64,000 nucleotides of DNA from Bradyrhizobium erythrophlei (GTDB taxonomy: Bacteria; Pseudomonadota; Alphaproteobacteria; Rhizobiales; Xanthobacteraceae). The number at the start of each line of letters is the position of its first letter. Positions within the stretch are counted from its first letter, which is position 1. Below the pieces are notes generated by a model that saw only the letters and a list, made by a program, of their open reading frames with translations, did no database searches and had not been told where the DNA came from. The position numbers and the translations under genes were made by a program. Positions 52,601 to 60,282 of this stretch are shown one piece after another. The stretch spans positions 372,001 to 436,000 of the forward strand of contig NZ_LT670817.1 in NCBI RefSeq assembly GCF_900129425.1, in the 5' to 3' direction.

Positions 52601-52933
52601 GGCGTCGTTCAGCTGGCGGGCGACGCCCTGCGGTTCGCTGCGCGCGGCCTCGGGGCGGGGGGCGTCGTTGCGCGGCGCGGGGCGCGAGATCTGCTCGATC
52701 TGGCGGGTGATCGAATCCAGCCGCTGGTGGATGTCGGCGACATCAGGGGTTTCCCGGTTCGGCGGTATTGGCCGTTGATCGGGGGCGGCGCGAAAGTTGG
52801 GAGGAGCGGAATCGCCGATGGTGGAATTGAGCCAGTCGCTCAGCGACATGCCGGCACGGCGCGCGGCGGCCTCGGCCCTCTCCCGCACGGATGGATCGAT
52901 GCCTTCAACACTCCACGATACGCGCGAATTCAT
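49631..52933 (-). CDS. PodJ-like polarity protein with Sel1 repeats
   Basis: An 1100-residue protein. The N-terminus SWSVEGIDPSVRERAEAAAR and RAGMSLSDWLN matches the start of PodJ-type polar localisation factors. Residues about 60-560 are largely coiled-coil (SIENEIRSLSRRIDETRQSG; LEQRIAALTATLESRE), then a Pro/Ala-rich linker, one membrane segment (VGASVVVIVLGSFKMAMTLL, about 733-752), a second disordered stretch, and four C-terminal Sel1 repeats (TAAYEVGVRFAEGKGVTANY; AVFRLGTLYEKGLSVNRDVD; SQFNLGILYARGIGVEQNLA). Caulobacter PodJ organises the old-pole swarmer machinery and has Sel1 repeats in its periplasmic part. No C-terminal peptidoglycan-binding domain is seen here. Confidence 0.8.
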   Translation of the reverse strand: MNSRVSWSVEGIDPSVRERAEAAARRAGMSLSDWLNSTIGDSAPPNFRAAPDQRPIPPNRETPDVADIHQRLDSITRQIEQISRPAPRNDAPRPEAARSEPQGVARQLNDAIARLDARLSQISNPAPARQAQLQDKQRQTDMVERAAAQVYRPSPPVSPASLDFAIAEIAARQNELDSAAPRPMPPRSAPPIAPAMAPATPAGPDFSSLERHLVKITSQIEALQRPDGIEQSIAAFRGELAEIRQAITEAMPRRAIESIENEIRSLSRRIDETRQSGTDAQALAGIERALAEIREVLRSLTPAEQLAGYDEAIRNLGAKLDLILRASDDPKTVQQLEGAIAALRAIVSNVASNDALARLSDDVHTLSSKVDQLARSEGNSDSFAVLEQRIAALTATLESRERPAASENTEHLESAVRALSDRLDRMPVGNDNASAFAHLEQRVSYLLERLEASSDHRAGHLGRVEDGLQDILRHLETQHASFAALAESGRSAPQPSDSGLIDIVKRELSDIRFSQTETDRHTQDSLEAVHNTLGHVVDRLAMIEGDLRTVRIQPAAAQPETPPAPEPVVSQAIAPRGAMPPQPKPELPNPAAAEMHFATAPREFQAVQAPMPAIAAIAPKAISEILEPRTAPPRVAIAPELPPDHPLEPGTRPSARLASPSERIAASESAISEIPASAREPASTSSFIAAARRAAQAAAAAPPNDKAGRKSLKAPAGDNAKEPSTITSKIRSLLVGASVVVIVLGSFKMAMTLLDIGSAPQPPATANSSEPQPSAQPPANDAARPAMPDPAAPSMTSPTPIGRQSLNTPALNAADSTASVAISPPQAVPAVSPVAGDVTGAIPTLATAPANRKLAMVQVPPTERLPDAIGGPVLRAAALRGDPTAAYEVGVRFAEGKGVTANYDEAAKWYDRAAQAGVIPAVFRLGTLYEKGLSVNRDVDIARRYYMQAAERGNAKAMHNLAVLDADGGGKGANYTSAAQWFRKAADRGVADSQFNLGILYARGIGVEQNLAESFKWFSLAAAQGDADSARKRDDIAKRLDAQSLAAAKLAIQTFTPEPQPDDAVNVASPAGGWDSAPAQATSAKPTAKPVLTKRAAARG

Positions 52934-53296
52934 GCTCTGGTCCGGTTCCGACTCCGGCGCGCTACCTGCGCCTTCAGCCTCCCCGCGCGTCCCCTTAAGG
53001 TAGAGACAATCGAATTCCGCGCAGGTCGTCTGCCTCGTGCATCGACTTTTTCGTGTTACGGTAAATAACCGGTTAAGGATTCGGACTATCGGCCCTGAAA
53101 GTTGCCTTGCCGGGCGAAATTCAACCGATTTGGCCGGGCGGCAGCCAGGAGTTGTGCCCGGTCATGTTGTCGCAACGACCGGCTTGACAGCTGCCTTGGG
53201 TCAGCGGAACCGTCTAACGTCTTTTTCGAACCGGATTATTGCTGCGCTGCAAAATCCGCCCTAAACGAGGCCCCTCAGCAGGCCGAGAGGACACCC
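52934..53296. other. Intergenic region between divergent genes
   Basis: About 360 bases separating podJ-like and the acyl-CoA dehydrogenase gene. It must contain both promoters. No palindromic repeat of the families seen elsewhere occurs here, and no operator could be assigned. The plus-strand frame from 53102 is open but has no family similarity before MPIYKAPL. Confidence 0.5.
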
Positions 53297-55087
53297 ATGC
53301 CGATCTACAAAGCCCCCCTTGAAGACGTCCATTTCCTGCTCAACGACGTCTTCCAGATCGACCGCTACGACAATCTCCCCGGCTTCAGCGACGCGTCGGC
53401 CGATGTGCGGGAAGCGATTTTGAATGAGGCTGCCAAACTCAGCGAACAAGTGCTGCAGCCGCTCAATCGCGTCGGCGATCTCGAGGGCTGTACCCGCCAT
53501 GACGATGGCAGCGTGACGACCCCCAAGGGCTTCAAGGAAGCCTACAGGCAGGTGACCGAAGGCGGCTGGTTCGGCCTCTCCGCGCCGGCGGAATATGGCG
53601 GGCAGGGGCTGCCGATCACGCTGACCCAGGCCGTCAATGAATTCCAGTGTTCGGCGAACATGGCGTTCGCGATGTATGGCGGCCTGACCATGGGCGCGAC
53701 GGCGGCGCTGATGGTGCATGGCAGGCCCGAACAAAAGACGATGTTCGTGCCGAAGATGGTGGCGGGGCAATGGACCGGCACCATGAACCTCACCGAGCCG
53801 CAATGCGGCACCGATCTCGGGTTGCTGCGCACCAAGGCCGTCAAGCAGCCCGACGGCAGCTACAAAGTCACGGGGACCAAGATTTTCATCTCCGCCGGCG
53901 AGCACGACCTGGCGGAAAACATCATCCATCTGGTGCTGGCCCGGATCGAGGGCGCGCCGGCCGGCATCAAGGGCGTATCGCTGTTCGTGGTGCCGAAGAT
54001 CCTGGTCAATGCCGACGGGTCGCTCGGGGCGCGCAACGGCGTCAGCTGCGGCTCGATCGAACACAAGATGGGGATTCACGGCAATTCCACCTGCGTGATG
54101 AACTACGACGGCGCCACCGGCTGGCTGATCGGCGAGGAAAACAGGGGCATGCAGGGCATGTTCGTGATGATGAACGAGGCACGGCTCGGCGTCGCGGTGC
54201 AGGGGCTGGCGCAGTCCGAAGTCGCCTATCAGAACGCGGTCGCCTATGCGCGGGACCGCCTGCAGGGCCGCTCGCTGTCGGGGCCGAAAGCGCCGGACAA
54301 GCCGGCCGATCCGATCATCGTGCATCCCGACGTGCGCCGCACGCTGCTCACCATTCGCGCCTTCAACGAGGCGGCGCGCGCGATGGTGGTGTGGACCTCG
54401 CTGAAGAGCGATGTCGCCCACCGCTCCAGCGATCCCAAGGACCGCCAGGAGGCGGACGATCACATGGGGCTGATGACGCCGGTCATGAAAGGCGTCCTGA
54501 CCGATGTCGGATTTTCCAATGCGGTGCTGGCGCAGCAGATGTACGGCGGCCATGGCTACATCGCCGAAAACGGCATGGAGCAGTTCGTGCGCGACGCGCG
54601 CATCGCCATGATCTATGAGGGCGCCAACGGCATTCAGGCGCTCGATCTGGTCGGGCGCAAATTGCCGCGCGACGGCGGCCGCGCTGTCATGTCGTTCTTC
54701 AACGAGGTGGCCACTTTCGCCAAGGACCACGGCGCGGACGAGGCCATGAAGCCCTATGTTCCCCCGCTGAGCACGGCGCTGGGCCATCTGCAGCAGGCCA
54801 CCACCTGGCTGATGCAGAACGCGATGGCGAAGCCCGACAATGCCGGCGCCGCCGCCACCGATTACATGCAGCTGTTCGGCCTCGTCACCTTCGCCTATAT
54901 GTGGGCGCGCATGGCGAAAGTCGCACAAGACAAGATTGCGGGCGGCGGCGCGACGCCTTATCTGACCACCAAGCTGGTGACCGGCCGCTTCTTCATGGAA
55001 CGGATGCTGCCGGAAACATCGCTGCATCTTGCGCGGATCCAGACCGGATGCGCGACCACCATGGAATTGGCGGCGGAAGCGTTCTGA
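53297..55087 (+). CDS. Acyl-CoA dehydrogenase (long FadE-like form with C-terminal domain)
   Basis: A 596-residue flavoprotein that introduces the first double bond into acyl-CoA. It begins MPIYKAPLEDVHFLLNDVFQ, the standard start of this subfamily. FAD/substrate motifs are MNLTEPQCGTDLG, KVTGTKIFISAGEHD and QMYGGHGYIAENGMEQFVRD followed by ARIAMIYEGANGIQALDLVG; the catalytic Glu should be in IYEGANG, and the extra C-terminal domain follows. GAGGACACCC precedes the ATG. It leads a three-gene beta-oxidation set (dehydrogenase, thiolase, multifunctional protein). Confidence 0.94.
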   Translation: MPIYKAPLEDVHFLLNDVFQIDRYDNLPGFSDASADVREAILNEAAKLSEQVLQPLNRVGDLEGCTRHDDGSVTTPKGFKEAYRQVTEGGWFGLSAPAEYGGQGLPITLTQAVNEFQCSANMAFAMYGGLTMGATAALMVHGRPEQKTMFVPKMVAGQWTGTMNLTEPQCGTDLGLLRTKAVKQPDGSYKVTGTKIFISAGEHDLAENIIHLVLARIEGAPAGIKGVSLFVVPKILVNADGSLGARNGVSCGSIEHKMGIHGNSTCVMNYDGATGWLIGEENRGMQGMFVMMNEARLGVAVQGLAQSEVAYQNAVAYARDRLQGRSLSGPKAPDKPADPIIVHPDVRRTLLTIRAFNEAARAMVVWTSLKSDVAHRSSDPKDRQEADDHMGLMTPVMKGVLTDVGFSNAVLAQQMYGGHGYIAENGMEQFVRDARIAMIYEGANGIQALDLVGRKLPRDGGRAVMSFFNEVATFAKDHGADEAMKPYVPPLSTALGHLQQATTWLMQNAMAKPDNAGAAATDYMQLFGLVTFAYMWARMAKVAQDKIAGGGATPYLTTKLVTGRFFMERMLPETSLHLARIQTGCATTMELAAEAF

Positions 55088-55174
55088 TCGGAGAAATCTT
55101 GCGGTCCCCGCGATTCGATCCGCGACATCTTCCAAATCGCCTATATATTATGATCCTCATACCAGGAGGGCGTC

Positions 55175-56383
55175 ATGCCTGAGGCATATATCTACGATCA
55201 CGTTCGCACGCCGCGCGGCCGCGGCAAGGCTGATGGCGCGCTGCACGAGGTGACCGCGCTGGCGCTGGCGACGGCGCCGCTGAGAGCGCTGAAAGAGCGC
55301 AACAACCTCGGGGAAGACGTCGTCGACGACGTTGTGCTCGGCGTGGTCGATCCGGTCGGCGAAGCCGGCTCCGACATCGCACGGTTCGCCGCGCTCAAGG
55401 CCGGTCTCGGCGAAGCCGTCCCCGGGGTCCAGATCAGCCGTTTCTGCGCCTCCGGCCTCGACGCCGTGAATTTCGCCGCCGCCCAGATCATGAGCGGCCA
55501 GCATGAACTCACCATCGGCGGCGGCGCCGAGTCCATGAGCCGCGTCGGCATCGGCGCCTCCGGCGGCGCCTGGCCGATGGACCCCTCGATCGCGGTGCCG
55601 GCCTATTTCATGCCGCAGGGCGTGTCGGCCGATCTGATCGCGACCAAATACGGGTTTTCGCGCGACGACGTCGATGCCTATGCGGTGCAGAGCCAGCAGC
55701 GCGCGGCGAAAGCGTGGGACGAGGGCCGCTTCAAGAACTCGGTGGTCCCGGTGAAGGACGTCAACGGCCTCACCCTTCTCGCCAAGGACGAGCATATGCG
55801 GCCGACCACGACGATGCAGTCGCTCGGCCAGCTGCAGCCGTCGTTCGTGGCGATGGGACAGATGGGCGGCTTCGACGCGGTGGCGATCCAGTCGCATCCG
55901 GAAATCGAGCGCATCAACTACGTGCATCACGCCGGCAATTCGTCGGGAATCGTCGACGGCGCCGGCGCGGTTTTGCTCGGCAGCAAGGAGGCCGGCGCAA
56001 AACACGGCCTGAAGGCGCGTGCGAAAATCCGGGCCTTCACCAATATCGGCTCCGAACCGGCGATGATGCTGACCGGCCCGGTCGACGTTACCAAAAAGCT
56101 GTTCGAACGCTCCGGCATGAAGAAGTCGGATATCGACCTGTTCGAATTGAACGAGGCGTTCGCCTCGGTGGTGCTGCGCTACATCCAGGCCTTCGACATC
56201 GACAATGCCAAGATCAACGTCAACGGCGGCGCGATCGCGCTCGGCCACCCGCTCGGCGCCACCGGCGCGATGATCCTGGGCACCGTGCTCGACGAACTCG
56301 AGCGCACCAACAAGTCGACCGCGCTGGTGACGCTGTGCATCGGCGGCGGCATGGGCACCGCGACCATCATCGAGCGGGTTTAA
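55175..56383 (+). CDS. Acetyl-CoA C-acyltransferase (thiolase)
   Basis: A 402-residue thiolase for the last step of beta-oxidation, cleaving 3-ketoacyl-CoA to acetyl-CoA and a shortened acyl-CoA. Catalytic residues are Cys91 in SRFCASGLDAVNFAA, the His in GGAIALGHPLGATGA, and the second Cys in VTLCIGGGMGTA. It begins MPEAYIYDHVRTPRGRGKAD. AGGAGGGCGTC precedes the ATG. It lies 87 bases after the dehydrogenase and upstream of the FadB-like gene, so the three probably form one pathway unit, although a repeat separates it from the last gene. Confidence 0.95.
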   Translation: MPEAYIYDHVRTPRGRGKADGALHEVTALALATAPLRALKERNNLGEDVVDDVVLGVVDPVGEAGSDIARFAALKAGLGEAVPGVQISRFCASGLDAVNFAAAQIMSGQHELTIGGGAESMSRVGIGASGGAWPMDPSIAVPAYFMPQGVSADLIATKYGFSRDDVDAYAVQSQQRAAKAWDEGRFKNSVVPVKDVNGLTLLAKDEHMRPTTTMQSLGQLQPSFVAMGQMGGFDAVAIQSHPEIERINYVHHAGNSSGIVDGAGAVLLGSKEAGAKHGLKARAKIRAFTNIGSEPAMMLTGPVDVTKKLFERSGMKKSDIDLFELNEAFASVVLRYIQAFDIDNAKINVNGGAIALGHPLGATGAMILGTVLDELERTNKSTALVTLCIGGGMGTATIIERV

Positions 56384-56398
56384 GGCGTATAGCCGTGG

Positions 56399-56476
56399 GG
56401 TGGGTTAGCCGAAGGCGTAACCCACCGATATCGCGGCGTTGGGAATGGTGGGTTACGCTTCGCTGACCCACCCTAC
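56399..56476. repeat. Dispersed palindromic repeat, family D-related
   Basis: An inverted repeat with arms GGGTGGGTTAGCCGAAGGCG and CGCTTCGCTGACCCACCC, and inner arms GTAACCCACC/GGTGGGTTAC. It lies between the thiolase and FadB-like genes and could attenuate read-through within the operon. Confidence 0.8.
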
Positions 56477-56530
56477 GATCAGAGACAACCGCCGCGCCTC
56501 CTGGCTGTCGGCATCGAGGGAGCGACAAAC

Positions 56531-58747
56531 ATGGCCTTCAAGAATTTCAAGGTAGAAACCGACGCCGACGGCATCGCGCTCGTCACATGGGACATTCCGG
56601 GCCGTTCGATGAACGTGCTGGACGAGACCACGATCACCGAACTCGAAGCGATCGTGAAGCAGACTTCCGCCGACGCTGCGATCAAGGGCGTCGTCGTCAC
56701 CTCGGGCAAGGAGGCGTTCTCCGGCGGCGCCGACCTGTCGATGCTTGAAGGCATGAACCGCCGCTATACCGACCTCCTCAAGGAAAAGGGCGAGGTCGCC
56801 GCCAACCAGATGCTGTTCGACGAGAGCCGCAAATCCTCGCTGGTGTTTCGGGCCATCGAAACCTCAGGCAAGCCGTGGGCGGCCGCGATCAATGGGCTGG
56901 CGCTCGGCGGTGCGTTCGAACTGACGCTGTCGTGCCACTACCGCGTCGCCGCGGAAAATCCGAAAACCCGCCTCGGTCTGCCGGAAGTCAAGGTCGGCTT
57001 GTTTCCAGGCGCCGGCGGCACCCAGCGGGTGCCGCGGATCGTGCCGCCGCAGGACGCCATGCAGTTGCTGCTGAAGGGCGAGGCGATCAATCTCGACAAG
57101 GCAAAGGCGCTGAAGCTGATCGACGCTGTTGTTCCCGCCGGCGATCTGATCAAATCTGCGAAGGACTGGATCAAGGGCGGCGGCAAGGCGGTCGCGCCCT
57201 GGGATGAGAAGGGTTTCAAGCTGCCCGGCGGCCTGGTCTATTCCAAGGCCGGCATGATGATGTTCCCGGCGGGTAACGCGATCTTCCGCCGCGAGACCTA
57301 CGATAATTATCCGGCGGCGCGCGCGATCATGCAGTGCGTCTACGAGGGATTGCAGCTGCCGATCGACGCGGCGTTGCGGGTCGAATCGCGCTACTTCGCG
57401 CAGATCCTGCGCAGCAAGGAGGCCGCGGCGATGATCCGCAGCCTGTTCCTGTCGATGCAGGAATTGAACAAGGGCGCACGCCGGCCGCAGAACGTGCCGC
57501 CGACCAAAGTGAAAAAACTCGCCGTCATCGGCGCCGGCTTCATGGGCGCCAGCGTCGGCTACGTCTCGGCGCGCGCCGGCATCGACGTGATTTTGATCGA
57601 CCGCGACCAGGAGAGCGCCGACAAGGGCAAGGGCCATGCGAAATCCGTCATCGACGATTTGATCAAGAAGGGCCGCGCCAAGGAAAGCGATCGCGAGGCG
57701 ATCATGTCGCGCATCAGCGCCACCGCGGATTATAGTGTGCTGAAGGATTGCGACCTCGTCATCGAGGCTGTTTTCGAGGACCGCAAGGTCAAGGCGGAAA
57801 CCTATGCGAAGGCGCAGCCGCTTTTGAAACCCGATGCGATCTTCGCCTCCAACACCTCGACGCTGCCGATCAATTCGTTGGCGGAGGAATTCAAGGACCA
57901 GAGCAAATTCATCGGCATTCATTTCTTCTCGCCGGTCGAGAAGATGATGCTGGTGGAGATCATCGTCGGCAAGAACACCGGCGACGTCGCGCTCGCCACC
58001 GCGCTGGATTACGTGCGCACCATCGGCAAGACGCCGATCGTGGTCAATGACAGCAGAGGCTTCTTCGCCAACCGCTGCGTGCTGCGCTTCACCGCCGAAG
58101 GCCTGGAAATGCTGATGGAAGGCGTGCCGCCGGCGATGATCGAGAACACCGCGAAGATGGCGGGCATGCCGGTCGGACCGCTGTCGCTGTCCGACGAGGT
58201 GGCGCTCGATCTGGTGCTCAAGATCATGAAGGCGACCGAAGCCGATCTCGGCGCCAATGCGATCGACCAGACCCAGAAGAAGCTCCTGGTCGAGATGGTC
58301 GAGAAGCAGGGCCGCTTCGGCCGCAAGAACGGCAAGGGATTCTACGATTATCCGGAAAAGGGCAAGGGCCAGAAGAGCCTGTGGTCGGAATTGAGCGGCT
58401 TGCAGCCGAAGCACCTCGACCCCGACAGCCTCGATGTCGAGGAATTGAAGCAGCGTTTTCTGGTGGTGCAGGCGGTGGAAGCCGCGCGCACCGTGGAGGA
58501 TCACGTCATCACCGATATGCGCGAGGCCGACGTCGGCTCGATTCTAGGCTTCGGCTTTGCGCCGTTCACCGGCGGCACGCTGTCCTATATCGACTTCATG
58601 GGCACCAAAAACTTCGTAGCACTTTGCCACAAGCTCGAGGCCAAATACGGCTCGCGCTTCACGCCGCCGAAACTCCTGATCGAGATGGCGGAAAAAGGCG
58701 AGACCTTCTACGGCCGCTTTCCGCCGAAGAAACTGGCGGCGGCGTAA
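56531..58747 (+). CDS. Fatty acid oxidation multifunctional protein (enoyl-CoA hydratase / 3-hydroxyacyl-CoA dehydrogenase)
   Basis: A 738-residue FadB/FadJ-type fusion. The N-terminal crotonase domain (about 1-200) has the oxyanion and acid/base regions SGKEAFSGGADLSMLEGM and AINGLALGGAFELTLSCHYR, then LPEVKVGLFPGAGGTQRVPR. The dehydrogenase NAD site is LAVIGAGFMGASVGYVSARA (about 331-350) with FASNTSTLPI and FIGIHFFSPVEKM; the second dehydrogenase domain ends at about 720. It catalyses hydration and oxidation of enoyl-CoA. With the two upstream genes it completes a beta-oxidation cycle. Confidence 0.95.
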   Translation: MAFKNFKVETDADGIALVTWDIPGRSMNVLDETTITELEAIVKQTSADAAIKGVVVTSGKEAFSGGADLSMLEGMNRRYTDLLKEKGEVAANQMLFDESRKSSLVFRAIETSGKPWAAAINGLALGGAFELTLSCHYRVAAENPKTRLGLPEVKVGLFPGAGGTQRVPRIVPPQDAMQLLLKGEAINLDKAKALKLIDAVVPAGDLIKSAKDWIKGGGKAVAPWDEKGFKLPGGLVYSKAGMMMFPAGNAIFRRETYDNYPAARAIMQCVYEGLQLPIDAALRVESRYFAQILRSKEAAAMIRSLFLSMQELNKGARRPQNVPPTKVKKLAVIGAGFMGASVGYVSARAGIDVILIDRDQESADKGKGHAKSVIDDLIKKGRAKESDREAIMSRISATADYSVLKDCDLVIEAVFEDRKVKAETYAKAQPLLKPDAIFASNTSTLPINSLAEEFKDQSKFIGIHFFSPVEKMMLVEIIVGKNTGDVALATALDYVRTIGKTPIVVNDSRGFFANRCVLRFTAEGLEMLMEGVPPAMIENTAKMAGMPVGPLSLSDEVALDLVLKIMKATEADLGANAIDQTQKKLLVEMVEKQGRFGRKNGKGFYDYPEKGKGQKSLWSELSGLQPKHLDPDSLDVEELKQRFLVVQAVEAARTVEDHVITDMREADVGSILGFGFAPFTGGTLSYIDFMGTKNFVALCHKLEAKYGSRFTPPKLLIEMAEKGETFYGRFPPKKLAAA

Positions 58748-58751
58748 ATCC

Positions 58752-58873
58752 CGTCGTCCCGGCCTCCGAGCCGGGACCCATACCGCGTGATTTCACGATA
58801 GAACGCTGTGGCTGACGCCTTCTCGCACCACGTACACCTGTGGTCGGGTCCCGGCTCGGAGGCCGGGACGACG
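58752..58873. repeat. Dispersed palindromic repeat, family B-related
   Basis: Outer arms CGTCGTCCCGGCCTCCGAGC and GCTCGGAGGCCGGGACGACG are perfectly complementary over 20 bases, with inner arms CGGGACCC/GGGTCCCG. It lies at the convergent junction of the FadB-like gene and gst and can form a very stable hairpin. Confidence 0.88.
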
Positions 58874-58901
58874 TTGAGAGAGTTTCGCCGGGACGACGCA
58901 A

Positions 58902-58930
58902 AAAGGGCCGGATCGTCGATCCGGCCCTTT
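58902..58930 (-). terminator. Rho-independent terminator after gst
   Basis: A perfect 13-base stem, AAAGGGCCGGATC at 58902-58914 with GATCCGGCCCTTT at 58918-58930, and a three-base loop. On the minus strand the stem is extended by a run of five T residues before GCGTCG, the classical terminator layout for the gst gene ending at 58954. It could also stop plus-strand read-through from the beta-oxidation genes. Confidence 0.85.
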
Positions 58931-58953
58931 GCTTTATGCGATCAGAAATAACC

Positions 58954-59568
58954 TCACGCCGCCTTCATCAGGCCTTCCTTGATCAGCGCTTCCTGCACTT
59001 TCGGGCGCGCGCCGACGCGGGCCTTGTAGGCCGTCAGGGTCGGCAAGCCCGAGAGATCGAATTTCATTCGGTCGGCCCAGGACAGCATCGTGAACAGGTA
59101 GCCGTCGGCAACCGTGAACTGCTTGCCCATCAGATAATCGTGACCGGCCAGCGCGCCGTCGAGATATTTGAACTTGCCCATCACCCGATCCTTGAAGAAG
59201 GCCTTGGCGTCGTCGGCCAGTATCGGGCTGAACATCGGGCCAAAGTTCTTGTGCAATTCGGTGGTGATGAAGTTCAGCCACTCCTGCAGCTTGTAGCGCT
59301 CGGCGCTGTCGCGGGCGGGCGCGAGGTTTTTGGCCGAAGCCTTGTCGGCGATCATCTGGACGATGACCGGGCCTTCGGTGACCAGTTCGCCGTTGTCGAG
59401 GCCAAGCGCGGGCACTTGGCCCTTCGGATTCACCTTCAGGAAGTCGTCGCCATTTTCCAGTTTCTTGGCCTTCAGATCGACCTTGACCAGATCGTACGGC
59501 AGACCGGCCTCCAGAAGCGCGATGTGGGGCGAAAGCGAACAGGCACCGGGCGAATAATACAGTTTCAT
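58954..59568 (-). CDS. gstA: Glutathione S-transferase, beta class (GstA-like)
   Basis: A 204-residue cytosolic GST. The N-terminal thioredoxin fold begins MKLYYSPGACSLSPHIALLE, with Cys10 the catalytic/mixed-disulfide cysteine of beta-class bacterial enzymes; KVNPKGQVPALGLDNGELVT with the cis-Pro and ITTELHKNFGPMF follow, then an all-helical C-domain ending KEGLMKAA. It conjugates or reduces glutathione adducts. Divergent from a marR gene with a palindromic operator between them, and close to gshA, which makes the glutathione precursor. Confidence 0.94.
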   Translation of the reverse strand: MKLYYSPGACSLSPHIALLEAGLPYDLVKVDLKAKKLENGDDFLKVNPKGQVPALGLDNGELVTEGPVIVQMIADKASAKNLAPARDSAERYKLQEWLNFITTELHKNFGPMFSPILADDAKAFFKDRVMGKFKYLDGALAGHDYLMGKQFTVADGYLFTMLSWADRMKFDLSGLPTLTAYKARVGARPKVQEALIKEGLMKAA

Positions 59569-59611
59569 CGGAATTTCCTTCCTGTGAATTATTGGTTATA
59601 TCGGTCGAATG

Positions 59612-59661
59612 ACTAAATGCATCTGCATGAAAGAGTCAAGATTGATGCAGCTGCATTTAGT
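59612..59661. promoter_or_regulatory. Inverted-repeat operator between gst and marR
   Basis: Two related palindromes sit in the divergent promoter: ATGCATCTGCAT at 59617-59628 and the perfect palindrome ATGCAGCTGCAT at 59645-59656. Together they are enclosed by a larger inverted repeat, ACTAAATGCA at 59612-59621 and TGCATTTAGT at 59652-59661. Size and position fit a MarR dimer-binding site controlling both genes; this is inferred, not shown. Confidence 0.75.
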
Positions 59662-59697
59662 GCGATACACTGGTCCGTCACATTGATAGGCCAGGCC

Positions 59698-60186
59698 ATG
59701 AAACGCAAACCATCGACCGAGGCGACCGCCGCCTGGATCCGCCTGATGCGGATCCAGAGCCGGGTACTCGACGCCGTCGAGCTGGATTTGAAGAAGGCCG
59801 GCTTTCCGCCGCTGGCCTGGTATGAGGCGCTGCTCGAACTGTCGCGCGCGCCTTCAGGCGAAATGCGTCCGGTCGAACTGGAAAAGCACATGCTGATCCC
59901 GCAATACTCGACCTCGCGGCTGATCGACCGGCTGGTCGACGAGGGGCTGGCGGCGCGGCGCGAGTGCAAGATCGACAAGCGCGGTCAGTTCGTCGAGATC
60001 ACCGAGAACGGGCGCGAGCTGCAGAAAAAAATGTGGAGCGCGTATTCCGCCGCGATCGAAAAGCATGTCGGCTCGAAATTGTCCGATGCGGACGCGTCAA
60101 GGCTGTGCGGACTGCTCGACCGGCTGGGCTGCTCGTGCGATGAGGCGCAGCTGTCCGTCGCCAGAGACGGCGCGCCCGCACGATGA
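59698..60186 (+). CDS. MarR family transcriptional regulator
   Basis: A 162-residue winged-helix regulator starting MKRKPSTEATAAWIRLMRIQ. The DNA-binding core is PVELEKHMLIPQYSTSRLID, then RLVDEGLAARRECKIDKRGQ with the wing, and VEITENGRELQKKMWSAY. MarR proteins repress efflux, detoxification or catabolic genes and release DNA on binding small molecules. Divergent from gst with a palindrome between, it is probably the gst repressor. The frame opens upstream at 59617, inside the operator, so ATG 59698 is preferred. Confidence 0.92.
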   Translation: MKRKPSTEATAAWIRLMRIQSRVLDAVELDLKKAGFPPLAWYEALLELSRAPSGEMRPVELEKHMLIPQYSTSRLIDRLVDEGLAARRECKIDKRGQFVEITENGRELQKKMWSAYSAAIEKHVGSKLSDADASRLCGLLDRLGCSCDEAQLSVARDGAPAR

Positions 60187-60282
60187 TATCGTTTTCACCT
60201 CTCGCATCCCCGGACTGGTCGGTTCGCGGATGCCCCCGACACCGCGCGCGTTCGGTCGAAGCGCCTTTCATCCGGAATCCTT

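Noticed and set aside
53261..55135. 624-codon minus-strand frame opposite the acyl-CoA dehydrogenase
   Set aside because: Antisense shadow with no motif; the sense frame is a full-length enzyme.
56864..58504. 546-codon minus-strand frame opposite the FadB-like gene
   Set aside because: Antisense shadow of a well-defined gene.
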